Assembly (NCBI RefSeq): GCF_047948215.1
Contig: NC_134463.1
Location: forward strand, 100,666,657 to 100,730,656
Source of the DNA: Lycorma delicatula
Taxonomy: Eukaryota > Arthropoda > Insecta > Hemiptera > Fulgoridae
DNA: 64,000 nt
Reading direction: 5' to 3'
In this document: one piece after another, positions 13,701-28,279 of the stretch
Layout of the letters: each line of letters starts with the position of its first letter
Numbering within the stretch: position 1 is the stretch's first letter
Position numbers and translations under genes: made by a program
The notes under the pieces: model-generated
The model's database searches: none
Told to the model about the DNA's origin: nothing
What the model saw: only the letters and a program-made list of their open reading frames with translations

Positions 13701-16700
13701 TTTTTTAAATCTTCGCCAAATTGAATATTTTTTGCTTAAAGCTGTGTAATATAATTGAATTTAAAATAAAAATTCATTTAAATTTAATAATATAAGGCTG
13801 GGTTTTTTTAAAACGCATTTATATTTTCAAAACACGACACTTTCTTACTACGTCAAGTATTCGGACAAGAAGGTTGTTTTTTTTTTTAAATCTTACTCAA
13901 ACTAAATATTTTTCTCTTAAAGATGTGTATTATAAATGAATTTAAAATAAAATAAATAAATAAAATTGATTAATATCAAGCTGGGTTTTTTTAAACCGAA
14001 TTTATATTTTCAAAACACGACATATACTTACTACATCAATTATTCAGACAAGAAGGTAGTTTTTTTTTAAATCTTCGTCAAACTGAATATTTCTTGCTTA
14101 AAGCTGTGTAATATAGCTGAGTTTAAAATAAAAATTCATTTAAATTTAATAATATAAGGCTGGGTTTTTTTAAAACGCATTTATATTTTCAAAACACGAC
14201 ATATACTTACTACGTCAATTATTCAGACAACAAGGTAGTTTTTTTTTAAATCTTCGTCAAACTGAATATTTTTTGCTTAAAGCTGTGTAATATAATTCAA
14301 TTTAAAATAAAAATTCATTTGAATTTAATAATATAAGGCTGGGTTTTTTTAAAACGCAATTATATATTCAAAACACGACATATTCTTACTACGTCAATTA
14401 TTCGGACAAGAAGGTTGTTTTTTTTTTTAAATCTTACTCAAACTAAATATTTTTCTCTTAAAGATGTGTTTTATAATTGAATTTAAAATAAAATAAATAA
14501 ATAAAATTGATTAATATCAAGCTGGGTTTTTTTAAACCGAATTTATATTTTCAAAACACGACATATACTTACTACATCAATTATTCAGACAAGAAGGTAG
14601 TTTTTTTTTAAATCTTCGTCAAACTGAATATTTTTTGCTTAAAGCTGTGTAATATAATTGAATTTAAAATAAAAATTCATTTAAATTTAATAATATAAGG
14701 CTGGGTTTTTTTAAAACGCATTTATATTTTCAAAACACGACATATACTTACTACGTAAATTATTCGGACAAGAAGGTAGTTTTTTTTTTAAATCTTAGTC
14801 AAACTTAATATTTTTCTCTTAAAGATGTGTATTATTATTGAATTTAAAATAAAAAATTAATAAAATTGATTAATGTCAAGCTGGGTTTTTTTAAACCGAA
14901 TTTATATTTTCAAAACAGGACATATACTTACTACGTCAATTATTAGGACAAGAAGGTAGTTTTTTTTTAAATCTTCGTCAAATTGAATATTTTTTGCTTA
15001 AAGCTGTGTAATATAATTGAATTTAAAATAAAAATTCATTTAAATTTAATAATATAAGGCTGGGTTTTTTTAAAACGCATTTATATTTTCAAAACACGAC
15101 ACTTTCTTACTACGTCAAGTATTCGGACAAGAAGGTTGTTTTTTTTTTTAAATCTTACTCAAACTAAATATTTTTCTCTTAAAGATGTGTATTATAAATG
15201 AATTTAAAATAAAATAAATAAATAAAATTGATTAATATCAAGCTGGGTTTTTTTAAACCGAATTTATATTTTCAAAACACGACATATACTTACTACATCA
15301 ATTATTCAGACAAGAAGGTAGTTTTTTTTTAAATCTTCGTCAAACTGAATATTTTTTGCTTAAAGCTGTGTAATATAATTGAATTTAAAATAAAAATTCA
15401 TTAAAATTTAATAATATAAGGCTGGGTTTTTTTAAAACGCATTTATATTTTCAAAACACGACATATACTTACTACGTCAATTATTCGGACAAGAAGGTAG
15501 TTTTTTTTTAAATCTTAGTCAAACTAAATATTATTCTCTTAAAGATGTGTATTATAAATGAATTTAAAATAAAATAAATAAATAAAATTGATTAATATCA
15601 AGCTGGGTTTTTTTAAACCGAATTTATATTTTCAAAACACGACATATACTTACTACATCAATTATTCAGACAACAAGGTAGTTTTTTTTTAAATCTTCGT
15701 CAAACTGAATATTTTTTGCTTAAAGCTGTGTAATATAATTGAATTTAAAATAAAAATTCATTTAAATTTAATAATATAAGGCTGGGTTTTTTTAAAACGC
15801 ATTTATATTTTCAAAACACGACACTTTCTTACTACGTCAAGTATTCGGACAAGAAGGTTGTTTTTTTTTTTAAATCTTACTCAAACCAAATATTTTTCTC
15901 TTAAAGATGTGTATTATAAATGAATTTAAAATAAAATAAAGAAATAAAATTGATTAATATCAAGCTGGGTTTTTTTAAACCGAATTTATATTTTCAAAAC
16001 ACGACATATACTTACTACATCAATTATTCAGACAAGAAGGTAGTTTTTTTTTAAATCTTCGTCAAACTGAATATTTTTTGCTTAAAGCTGTGTAATATAA
16101 TTGAATTTAAAATAAAAATTCATTTAAATTTAATAATATAAGGCTGGGTTTTTTTAAAACGCATTTATATTTTCAAAACACGACATATACTTACTACGTC
16201 AATTATTCAGACAACAAGGTAGTTTTTTTTTAAATCTTCGTCAAATTGAATATTTTTTGCTTAAAGCTGTGTAATATAATTGAATTTAAAATAAAAATTC
16301 ATTTAAATTTAATAATATAAGGCTGGGTTTTTTTAAAACGCATTTATATTTTCAAATCACGACATATACTTACTACGTCAATTAGTCGGACAAGAAGGTA
16401 GTTTTTTTTTAAATCTTCATCAAACTGAATATTTTTTGCTTAAAGCTGTGTAATATAATTGAATTTAAAATAAAAATTCCTTTAAGTTTAATAATATAAG
16501 GCTGGGTTTTTTAAAACGCATTTATATTTTCAAAACACGACATATTGTCACTACGTAAATTATTCAGACAAGAAGGTAGTTTTTTTTTTTAAATCTTAGT
16601 CAAACTAAATATTTTTCTCTTAAAGATGTGTATTATAATTGAATTGAAAATAAAAAATTAAAAAAATTGATTAATATTAAGCTGGGTTTTTTTAAACCGA

Positions 16701-19700
16701 ATTTATATTTTCAAAACACGACATATTCTTACTACGTCAATTATTCGGACAAGAAGGTAGTTTTTTTTTTTAAATCTTAGTCAAACTAAATATTTTTCTC
16801 TTAAAGATGTGTATTATTATTGAATTTAAAATAAAAAATTAATAAAATTGATTAATGTCAAGCTGGGTTTTTTTAAACCGAATTTATATTTTCAAAACAG
16901 GACATATACTTACTACGTCAATTATTAGGACAAGAAGGTAGTTTTTTTTTAAATCTTCGTCAAATTGAATATTTTTTGCTTAAAGCTGTGTAATATAATT
17001 GAATTTAAAATAAAAATTCATTTAAATTTAATAATATAAGGCTGGGTTTTTTAAAACGCATTTATATTTTCAAAACACGACACTTTCTTACTACGTCAAG
17101 TATTCGGACAAGAAGGTTGTTTTTTTTTTTAAATCTTACTCAAACTAAATATTTTTCTCTTAAAGATGTGTATTATAAATGAATTTAAAATAAAATAAAT
17201 AAATAAAATTGATTAATGTCAAGCTGGGTTTTTTTAAACCGAATTTATATTTTCAAAACAGGACATATACTTACTACGTCAATTATTAGGACAAGAAGGT
17301 AGTTTTTTTTTAAATCTTCGCCAAATTGAATATTTTTTGCTTAAAGCTGTGTAATATAATTGAATTTAAAATAAAAATTCATTTAAATTTAATAATATAA
17401 GGCTGGGTTTTTTTAAAACGCATTTATATTTTCAAAACACGACACTTTCTTACTACGTCAAGTATTCGGACAAGAAGGTTGTTTTTTTTTTTAAATCTTA
17501 CTCAAACTAAATATTTTTCTCTTAAAGATGTGTATTATAAATGAATTTAAAATAAAATAAATAAATAAAATTGATTAATATCAAGCTGGGTTTTTTTAAA
17601 CCGAATTTATATTTTCAAAACACGACATATACTTACTACATCAATTATTCAGACAAGAAGGTAGTTTTTTTTTAAATCTTCGTCAAACTGAATATTTCTT
17701 GCTTAAAGCTGTGTAATATAGCTGAATTTAAAATAAAAATTCATTTAAATTTAATAATATAAGGCTGGGTTTTTTTAAAACGCATTTATATTTTCAAAAC
17801 ACGACATATACTTACTACGTCAATTATTCAGACAACAAGGTAGTTTTTTTTTAAATCTTCGTCAAACTGAATATTTTTTGCTTAAAGCTGTGTAATATAA
17901 TTCAATTTAAAATAAAAATTCATTTGAATTTAATAATATAAGGCTGGGTTTTTTTAAAACGCAATTATATATTCAAAACACGACATATTCTTACTACGTC
18001 AATTATTCGGACAAGAAGGTTGTTTTTTTTTTTAAATCTTACTCAAACTAAATATTTTTCTCTTAAAGATGTGTTTTATAATTGAATTTAAAATAAAATA
18101 AATAAATAAAATTGATTAATATCAAGCTGGGTTTTTTTAAACCGAATTTATATTTTCAAAACACGACATATACTTACTACATCAATTATTCAGACAAGAA
18201 GGTAGTTTTTTTTTAAATCTTCGTCAAACTGAATATTTTTTGCTTAAAGCTGTGTAATATAATTGAATTTAAAATAAAAATTCCTTTAAGTTTAATAATA
18301 TAAGGCTGGGTTTTTTAAAACGCATTTATATTTTCAAAACACGACATATTGTCACTACGTAAATTATTCAGACAAGAAGGTAGTTTTTTTTTTTAAATCT
18401 TAGTCAAACTAAATATTTTTCTCTTAAAGATGTGTATTATAATTGAATTGAAAATAAAAAATTAAAAAAATTGATTAATATTAAGCTGGGTTTTTTTAAA
18501 CCGAATTTATATTTTCAAAACACGACATATTCTTACTACGTCAATTATTCGGACAAGAAGGTAGTTTTTTTTTTTAAATCTTAGTCAAACTAAATATTTT
18601 TCTCTTAAAGATGTGTATTATTATTGAATTTAAAATAAAAAATTAATAAAATTGATTAATGTCAAGCTGGGTTTTTTTAAACCGAATTTATATTTTCAAA
18701 ACAGGACATATACTTACTACGTCAATTATTAGGACAAGAAGGTAGTTTTTTTTTAAATCTTCGTCAAATTGAATATTTTTTGCTTAAAGCTGTGTAATAT
18801 AATTGAATTTAAAATAAAAATTCATTTAAATTTAATAATATAAGGCTGGGTTTTTTAAAACGCATTTATATTTTCAAAACACGACACTTTCTTACTACGT
18901 CAAGTATTCGGACAAGAAGGTTGTTTTTTTTTTTAAATCTTACTCAAACTAAATATTTTTCTCTTAAAGATGTGTATTATAAATGAATTTAAAATAAAAT
19001 AAATAAATAAAATTGATTAATGTCAAGCTGGGTTTTTTTAAACCGAATTTATATTTTCAAAACAGGACATATACTTACTACGTCAATTATTAGGACAAGA
19101 AGGTAGTTTTTTTTTAAATCTTCGCCAAATTGAATATTTTTTGCTTAAAGCTGTGTAATATAATTGAATTTAAAATAAAAATTCATTTAAATTTAATAAT
19201 ATAAGGCTGGGTTTTTTTAAAACGCATTTATATTTTCAAAACACGACACTTTCTTACTACGTCAAGTATTCGGACAAGAAGGTTGTTTTTTTTTTTAAAT
19301 CTTACTCAAACTAAATATTTTTCTCTTAAAGATGTGTATTATAAATGAATTTAAAATAAAATAAATAAATAAAATTGATTAATATCAAGCTGGGTTTTTT
19401 TAAACCGAATTTATATTTTCAAAACACGACATATACTTACTACATCAATTATTCAGACAAGAAGGTAGTTTTTTTTTAAATCTTCGTCAAACTGAATATT
19501 TTTTGCTTAAAGCTGTGTAATATAATTGAATTTAAAATAAAAATTCATTTAAATTTAATAATATAAGGCTGGGTTTTTTTAAAACGCATTTATATTTTCA
19601 AAACACGACATATACTTACTACGTCAATTATTCGGACAAGAAGGTAGTTTTTTTTTTAAATCTTAGTCAAACTAAATATTTTTCTCTTAAAGATGTGTAT

Positions 19701-20900
19701 TATTATTGAATTTAAAATAAAAAATTAATAAAATTGATTAATGTCAAGCTGGGGTTTTTTAAACCGAATTTATATTTTCAAAACAGGACATATACTTACT
19801 ACGTCAATTATTAGGACAAGAAGGTAGTTTTTTTTTAAATCTTCGTCAAATTGAATATTTTTTGCTTAAAGCTGTGTAATATAATTGAATTTAAAATAAA
19901 AATTCATTTAAATTTAATAATATAAGGCTGGGTTTTTTTAAAACGCATTTATATTTTCAAAACACGACACTTTCTTACTACGTCAAGTATTCGGACAAGA
20001 AGGTTGTTTTTTTTTTTAAATCTTACTCAAACTAAATATTTTTCTCTTAAAGATGTGTATTATAAATGAATTTAAAATAAAATAAATAAATAAAATTGAT
20101 TAATATCAAGCTGGAATTTTTTAAACCGAATTTATATTTTCAAAACACGACATATACTTACTACATCAATTATTCAGACAAGAAGGTAGTTTTTTTTTAA
20201 ATCTTCGTCAAACTGAATATTTTTTGCTTAAAGCTGTGTAATATAATTGAATTTAAAATAAAAATTCATTAAAATTTAATAATATAAGGCTGGGTTTTTT
20301 TAAAACGCATTTATATTTTCAAAACACGACATATACTTACTACGTCAATTATTCGGACAAGAAGGTAGTTTTTTTTTTAAATCTTAGTCAAACAAAATAT
20401 TATTCTCTTAAAGATGTGTATTATAAATGAATTTAAAATAAAATAAATAAATAAAATTGATTAATATCAAGCTGGGTTTTTTTAAACCGAATTTATATTT
20501 TCAAAACACGACATATACTTACTACATCAATTATTCAGACAACAAGGTAGTTTTTTTTTAAATCTTCGTCAAACTGAATATTTTTTGCTTAAAGCTGTGT
20601 AATATAATTGAATTTAAAATAAAAATTCATTTAAATTTAATAATATAAGGCTGGGTTTTTTTAAAACGCATTTATATTTTCAAAACACGACATATACTTA
20701 CTACGTCAATAATTCGGACAAGAAGGTAGTTTTTTTTTTAAATCTTAGTCAAACTAAATATTTTTCTCTTAAAGATGTGTATTATTATTGAATTTAAAAT
20801 AAAAAATTAATAAAATTGATTAATGTCAAGCTGGGTTTTTTTAAACCGAATTTATATTTTCAAAACAGGACATATACTTACTACGTTAATTATTAGGACA
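10790..20900 (+). repeat. Second higher-order repeat block of the satellite
   Basis: The marker CGCCAAATTG (elsewhere CGTCAAA) occurs at 11729, 13714, 17319 and 19123, spaced 1985, 3605 and 1804 bp, that is about 11, 20 and 10 monomers. The marker ATATAGCTGA (elsewhere ATATAATTGA) occurs near 12128, 14113 and 17718 with matching spacing. The surrounding monomers keep their order. The block composition differs from that at 4.5-8.6 kb, so at least two higher-order families lie in the array. Confidence 0.85.
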
Positions 20901-23900
20901 AGAAGGTAGTTTTTTTTTAAATCTTCGTCAAATTGAATATCTTTTGCTTAAAGCTGTGTAATATAATTGAATTTAAAATAAAAATTCATTTAAATTTAAT
21001 AATATAAGGCTGGGTTTTTTTAAAACGCATTTATATTTTCAAAACACGACACTTTCTTACTACGTCAAGTATTCGGACAAGAAGGTTGTTTTTTTTTTTT
21101 AAATCTTACTCAAACTAAATATTTTTCTCTTAAAGATGTGTATTATAAATGAATTTAAAATAAAATAAATAAATAAAATTGATTAATATCAAGCTGGGTT
21201 TTTTTAAACCGAATTTATATTTTCAAAACACGACATATACTTACTACATCAATTATTCAGACAAGAAGGTAGTTTTTTTTAAATCTTCGTCAAACTGAAT
21301 ATTTTTTGCTTAAAGCTGTGTAATATAATTGAATTTAAAATAAAAATTCATTTAAATTTAATAATATAAGGCTGGGTTTTTTTAAAACGCATTTATATTT
21401 TCAAAACACGACATATACTTACTACGTCAATTATTCGGACAAGAAGGTAGTTTTTTTTTTAAATCTTAGTCAAACTAAATATTTTTCTCTTAAAGATGTG
21501 TATTATAAATGAATTTAAAATAAAATAAATAAATAAAATTGATTAATATCAAGCTGGGTTTTTTTAAACCGAATTTATATTTTCAAAACACGACATATAC
21601 TTACTACATCAATTATTCAGACAAGAAGGTAGTTTTTTTTTAAATCTTCGTCAAACTGAATATTTTTTGCTTAAAGCTGTGTAATATAATTGAATTTAAA
21701 ATAAAAATTCATTTAAATTTAATAATATAAGGCTGGGTTTTTTTAAAACGCATTTATATTTTCAAAACACGACATATACTTACTACGTCAATTATTCAGA
21801 CAACAAGGTAGTTTTTTTTTAAATCTTCGTCAAACTGAATATTTTTTGCTTAAAGCTGTGTAATATAATTCAATTTAAAATAAAAATTCATTTGAATTTA
21901 ATAATATAAGGCTGGGTTTTTTTAAAACGCAATTATATATTCAAAACACGACATATTCTTACTACGTCAATTATTCGGACAAGAAGGTTGTTTTTTTTTT
22001 TAAATCTTACTCAAACTAAATATTTTTCTCTTAAAGATGTGTTTTATAATTGAATTTAAAATAAAAAATTAATAAAATTGATTAATATCAAGCTGGGTTT
22101 TTTTAAACCGAATTTATATTTTCTAAAACACGACATATACTTACTACGTCTATTATTCGGTCAAGAAGGTAGTTTTTTTTTAAATCTTCGTCAAACTGAA
22201 TATTTTTTGCTTAAAGCTGTGTAATATAATTGAATTTAAAATAAAAATTCATTTAAATTTAATAATATAAGGCTGGGTTTTTTTAAAACGCATTTATATT
22301 TTCAAAACACGACACTTTCTTACTACGTCAAGTATTCGGACAAGAAGGTTGTTTTTTTTTTTAAATCTTACTCAAACCAAATATTTTTCTCTTAAAGATG
22401 TGTATTATAAATGAATTTAAAATAAAATAAAGAAATAAAATTGATTAATATCAAGCTGGGTTTTTTTAAACCGAATTTATATTTTCAAAACACGACATAT
22501 ACTTACTACATCAATTATTCAGACAAGAAGGTAGTTTTTTTTTAAATCTTCGTCAAACTGAATATTTTTTGCTTAAAGCTGTGTAATATAATTGAATTTA
22601 AAATAAAAATTCATTTAAATTTAATAATATAAGGCTGGGTTTTTTTAAAACGCATTTATATTTTCAAAACACGACATATACTTACTACGTCAATTATTCA
22701 GACAACAAGGTAGTTTTTTTTTAAATCTTCGTCAAACTGAATATTTTTTGCTTAAAGCTGTGTAATATAATTCAATTTAAAATAAAAATTCATTTGAATT
22801 TAATAATATAAGGCTGGGTTTTTTTAAAACGCATTTATATTTTCAAAACACGACACTTTCTTACTACGTCAAGTATTCGGACAAGAAGGTTGTTTTTTTT
22901 TTTAAATCTTACTCAAACTAAATATTTTTCTCTTAAAGATGTGTATTATAAATGAATTTAAAATAAAATAAATAAATAAAATTGATTAATATCAAGCTGG
23001 GTTTTTTAAACCGAATTTATATTTTCAAAACACGACATATACTTACTACATCAATTATTCAGACAAGAAGGTAGTTTTTTTTTAAATCTTCGTCAAACTG
23101 AATATTTTTTGCTTAAAGCTGTGTAATATAATTCAATTTAAAATAAAAATTCATTTGAATTTAATAATATAAGGCTGGGTTTTTTTAAAACGCAATTATA
23201 TATTCAAAACACGACATATTCTTACTACGTCAATTATTCGGACAACAAGGTAGTTTTTTTTTTTAAATCTTAGTCAAACTAAATATTTTTCTCTTAAAGA
23301 TGTGTATTATAATTGAATTTAAAATAAAAAATTAATAAAATGGATTAATATCAAGCTGGGTTTTTTTAAACCGAATTTATATTTTCAAAACACGACATAT
23401 TCTTACTACGTCAATTATTCGGACAAGAAGGTAGTTTTTTTTTAAATCTTCATCAAACTGAATATTTTTTGCTTAAAGCTGTGTAATATAATTGAATTTT
23501 AAATAAAAATTCCTTTAAGTTTAATAATATAAGGCTGGGTTTTTTAAAACGCATTTATATTTTCAAAACACGACATATTGTCACTACGTAAATTATTCAG
23601 ACAAGAAGGTAGTTTTTTTTTTAAATCTTATTCAAACTAAATATTTTTCTCTTAAAGATGTATATTATAATTGAATTGAAAATAAAAAATTAAAAAAATT
23701 GATTAATATTAAGCTGGGTTTTTTTAAACCGAATTTATATTTTCAAAACAGGACATATACTTACTACGTCAATTATTCGGACAAGAAGGTAGTTTTTTTT
23801 TTTAAATCTTAGTCAAACTAAATATTTTTCTCTTAAAGATGTGTATTATAAATGAATTTAAAATAAAATAAATAAATAAAATTGATTAATATCAAGCTGG

Positions 23901-26900
23901 GTTTTTTTAAACCGAATTTATATTTTCAAAACACGACATATACTTACTACATCAATTATTCAGACAAGAAGGTAGTTTTTTTTTAAATCTTCGTCAAACT
24001 GAATATTTTTTGCTTAAAGCTGTGTAATATAATTGAATTTAAAATAAAAATTCATTTAAATTTAATAATATAAGGCTGGGTTTTTTTAAAACGCATTTAT
24101 ATTTTCAAAACACGACATATACTTACTACGTCAATTATTCAGACAACAAGGTAGTTTTTTTTTAAATCTTCGTCAAACTGAATATTTTTTGCTTAAAGCT
24201 GGGTAATATAATTCAATTTAAAATAATAATTCATTTAAATTTAATAATATAAGGCTGGGTTTTTTTAAAACGCAATTATATATTCAAAACACGACATATA
24301 CTTACTACGTCAATTATTCGGACAAGAAGGTAGTTTTTTTAAATCTTCGTCAAACTGAATATTTTTTGCTTAAAGATGTGTGATATAATTGAATTTAAAA
24401 TAAAAATTCATTTAAATTTAATAATATTAGGCTGGGTTTTTTTAAAACGCAATTATATTTTCAAAACATTACTTATTCTTACTACGTCAATTATTCGGAC
24501 AAGAAGGTAGGTTTTTTTTTTAAATCTTAGTCAAACTAAATATTTTTCTCTTAAAGATGTGTATTATAATTGAATTTAAAATAAAAAATTAATAAAATTG
24601 ATTAATATCAAGCTGGGTTTTTTTAAACCGAATTTATATTTTCTAAAACAGGACATATACTTACTACGTCTATTATTCGGTCAAGAAGGTAGTTTTTTTT
24701 TAAATCTTTGTCAAACTGAATATTTTTTGCTTAAAACTGTGTAATATAATTGAATTTAAAATAAAAATTCATTTAAATTTAATAATATTAGGCTGGGTTT
24801 TTTTAAAACGCAATTATATTTTCAAAACATTACATATTCTTACTACGTCAATTATTCGGACAAGAAGGTAGGTTTTTTTTTTAAATCTTAGTCAAACTAA
24901 ATATTTTTCTCTTAAAGATGTGTATTATAATTGAATTTAAAATAAAAAATTAATAAAATTGATTAATATCAAGCTGGGTTTTTTTAAACCGAATTTATAT
25001 TTTCTAAAACAGGACATATACTTACTACGTCTATTATTCGGTCAAGGAGGTAGTTTTTTTTTAAATCTTCTTCAAACTGAATATTTTTTGCTTAAAGCTG
25101 TGTAATATAATTGAATTTAAAATAAAAATTCATTTAAATTTAATAATATTAGGCTGGGTTTTTTTAAAACGCAATTATATTTTCAAAACATTACATATTC
25201 TTACTACGTCAATTATTCGGACAAGAAGGTAGGTTTTTTTTTTAAATCTTAGTCAAACTAAATATTTTTCTCTTAAAGATGTGTATTATAATTGAATTTA
25301 AAATAAAAAATTAATAAAATTGATTAATATCAAGCTGGGTTTTTTTAAACCGAATTTATATTTTCTAAAACAGGACATATACTTACTACGTCTATTATTC
25401 GGTCAAGAAGGTAGTTTTTTTTTAAATCTTTGTCAAACTGAATATTTTTTGCTTAAAGCTGTGTAATATAATTGAAGTTAAAATAAAAATTCACTTAAAT
25501 TTAATAATATTAGGCTGGGTTTTTTTAAAACGCAATTATATTTTCAAAACATTACATATTCTTACTACGTCAATTATTCGGACAAGAAGGTAGTTTTTTT
25601 TTTTAAATCTTAGTCAAACTAAATATTTTTCTCTTAAAGATGTGTTTTATAATTGAATTTAAAATAAAAAATTAATAAAATTGATTAATATCAAGCTGGG
25701 TTTTTTTATACCGAATTTATATTTTCAAAACACGACATATTCTTACTACGTCAATTATTCGGACAAGAAGGTAGTTTTTTTTTTTAAATCTTAGTCAAAC
25801 TAAATATTTTTTGCTTAAAGCTGTGTAATATAATTGAATTTAAAATACAAATTCCTTTAAATTTAATAATATAAGGCTGGATTTTTTTAAAACGCATTTA
25901 TATTTTAAAAACACGACATATTCTTACTACGTCATTTATTCGGACAATAAGGTAGTTTTTTTTTTTAAATCTTAGTCAAACTAAATATTTTACTCTTAAA
26001 GATGTTTATTATAGTTGAATTTAAAATAAAAATTGATTTAAATTTAATAATATAAGGCTGGGTTTTTTTAAAACGCATTTATATTTTCAAAACACGAAAT
26101 ATACTTACTACGTCAATTATTCGGACAAGAAGGTAGTTTTTTTTTAAATCTTCGTCAAACTGAATATTTTTTGCTTAAAGCTGTGTAATATAATTGAATT
26201 TAAAATAAAAATTCATTTAAATTTAATAATATAAGGCTGGGTTTTTTTAAAACGCATTTATATTTTCAAAACACGACATATACTTACTACGTCAATTATT
26301 CGGACAAGAAGGTAGTTTTTTTAAAATCTTCATCAAACTGAATATTTTTTGCTTAAAGCTGTGTAATATAATTGAACTTAAAATAAAAATTCCTTAAAAT
26401 TTAATAATATAAGTCTGGGTTTTTTTAAAACGCATTATATTTTCAAAACACGACATATTGTTACTACGTCAATTATTCAGACAAGAAGGTAGTTTTTTTT
26501 TTCAAATCTTAGTCAAACTCAATATTTTTCTCTTAAAGATGTGTATTATAAATGAATTTAAAATAAAATAAATAAATAAAATTGATTAATATCAAGCTGG
26601 GTTTTTTTAAACCGATTTTATATTTTCAAAACACGACATATTCTTACTACGTCAATTATTCGGACAAGAAGGTAGTTTTTTTAAATCTTCGTCAAACTGA
26701 ATATTTTTTGCTTAAAGATGTGTGATATAATTGAATTTAAAATAAAAATTCATTTAAATTTAATAATATTAGGCTGGGTTTTTTTAAAACGCAATTATAT
26801 TTTAAAAACATTACATATTCTTACTACGTCAATTATTCGGACAAGAAGGTAGGTTTTATTTTTAAATCTTAGTCAAACTAAATATTTTTCTCTTAAAGAT

Positions 26901-28279
26901 GTGTATTATAATTGAATTTAAAATAAAAAATTAATAAAATTGATTAATATCAAGCTGGGTTTTTTTAAACCGAATTTATATTTTCTAAAACAGGACATAT
27001 ACTTACTACGTCTATTATTCGGTCAAGAAGGTAGTTTTTTTTTTGAATCTTTGTCAAACTGAATATTTTTTGCTTAAAGCTGTGTAATATAATTGAACTT
27101 AAAATAAAAATTCCTTTAAATTTAATAATATAAGGCTGGGTTTTTTTAAAACGCATTTATATTTTCAAAACACGACATATTGTTACTACGTCAATTATTC
27201 AGACAAGAAGGTAGTTTTTTTTTTAAATCTTAGTCAAACTACATATTTTTCTCTTAAAGATGTGTATTATAATTGAATTTAAAATAAAAATTCATTTAAA
27301 TTTAATAATATAAGGCTGGGTTTTTTTAAAACGCATTTATATTTTCAAAACACGACATATACTTACTACGTCAATTATTCGGACAAGAAGGTAGTTTTTT
27401 TTTAAATCTTCATCAAACTGAATATTTTTTGCTGAAAGCTGTGTAATATAATTGAATTTAAAATAAAAATTCCTTTAAGTTTAATAATATAAGGCTGGGT
27501 TTTTTAAAACGCATTTATATTTTCAAAACACGACATATTGTCACTACGTAAATTATTCAGACAAGAAGGTAGTTTTTTTTTTTAAATCTTAGTCAAACTA
27601 AATATTTTTCTCTTAAAGATGTGTATTATAATTGAATTGAAAATAAAAAATTAAAAAAATTGATTAATATTAAGCTGGGTTTTTTTAAACCGAATTTATA
27701 TTTTCAAAACACGACATATTCTTACTACGTCAATTATTAGGACAAGAAGGTAGTTTTTTTTTAAATCTTCGTCAAATTGAATATTTTTTGCTTAAAGCTG
27801 TGTAATATAATTGAATTTAAAATAAAAATTCATTTAAATTTAATAATATAAGGCTGGGTTTTTTTAAAACGCATTTATATTTTCAAAACACGACACTTTC
27901 TTACTACGTCAAGTATTCGGACAAGAAGGTTGTTTTTTTTTTTAAATCTTACTCAAACTAAATATTTTTCTCTTAAAGATGTGTATTATAAATGAATTTA
28001 AAATAAAATAAATAAATAAAATTGATTAATATCAAGCTGGGTTTTTTAAACCGAATTTATATTTTCAAAACACGACATATACTTACTACGTCAATTATTC
28101 AGACAAGAAGGTAGTTTTTTTTTAAATCTTCGTCAAACTGAATATTTTTTGCTTAAAGCTGTGTAATATAATGCAATTTAAAATAAAATTTCCTTTAAGT
28201 TTAATAATATAAGGCTGGGTTTTTTTAAAACGCATTTATATTTTCAAAACACGACATATTGTCACTACGTCAATTATTC

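Noticed and set aside
26965..27156. 63-codon minus-strand open frame inside the satellite
   Set aside because: Satellite by-product as above.
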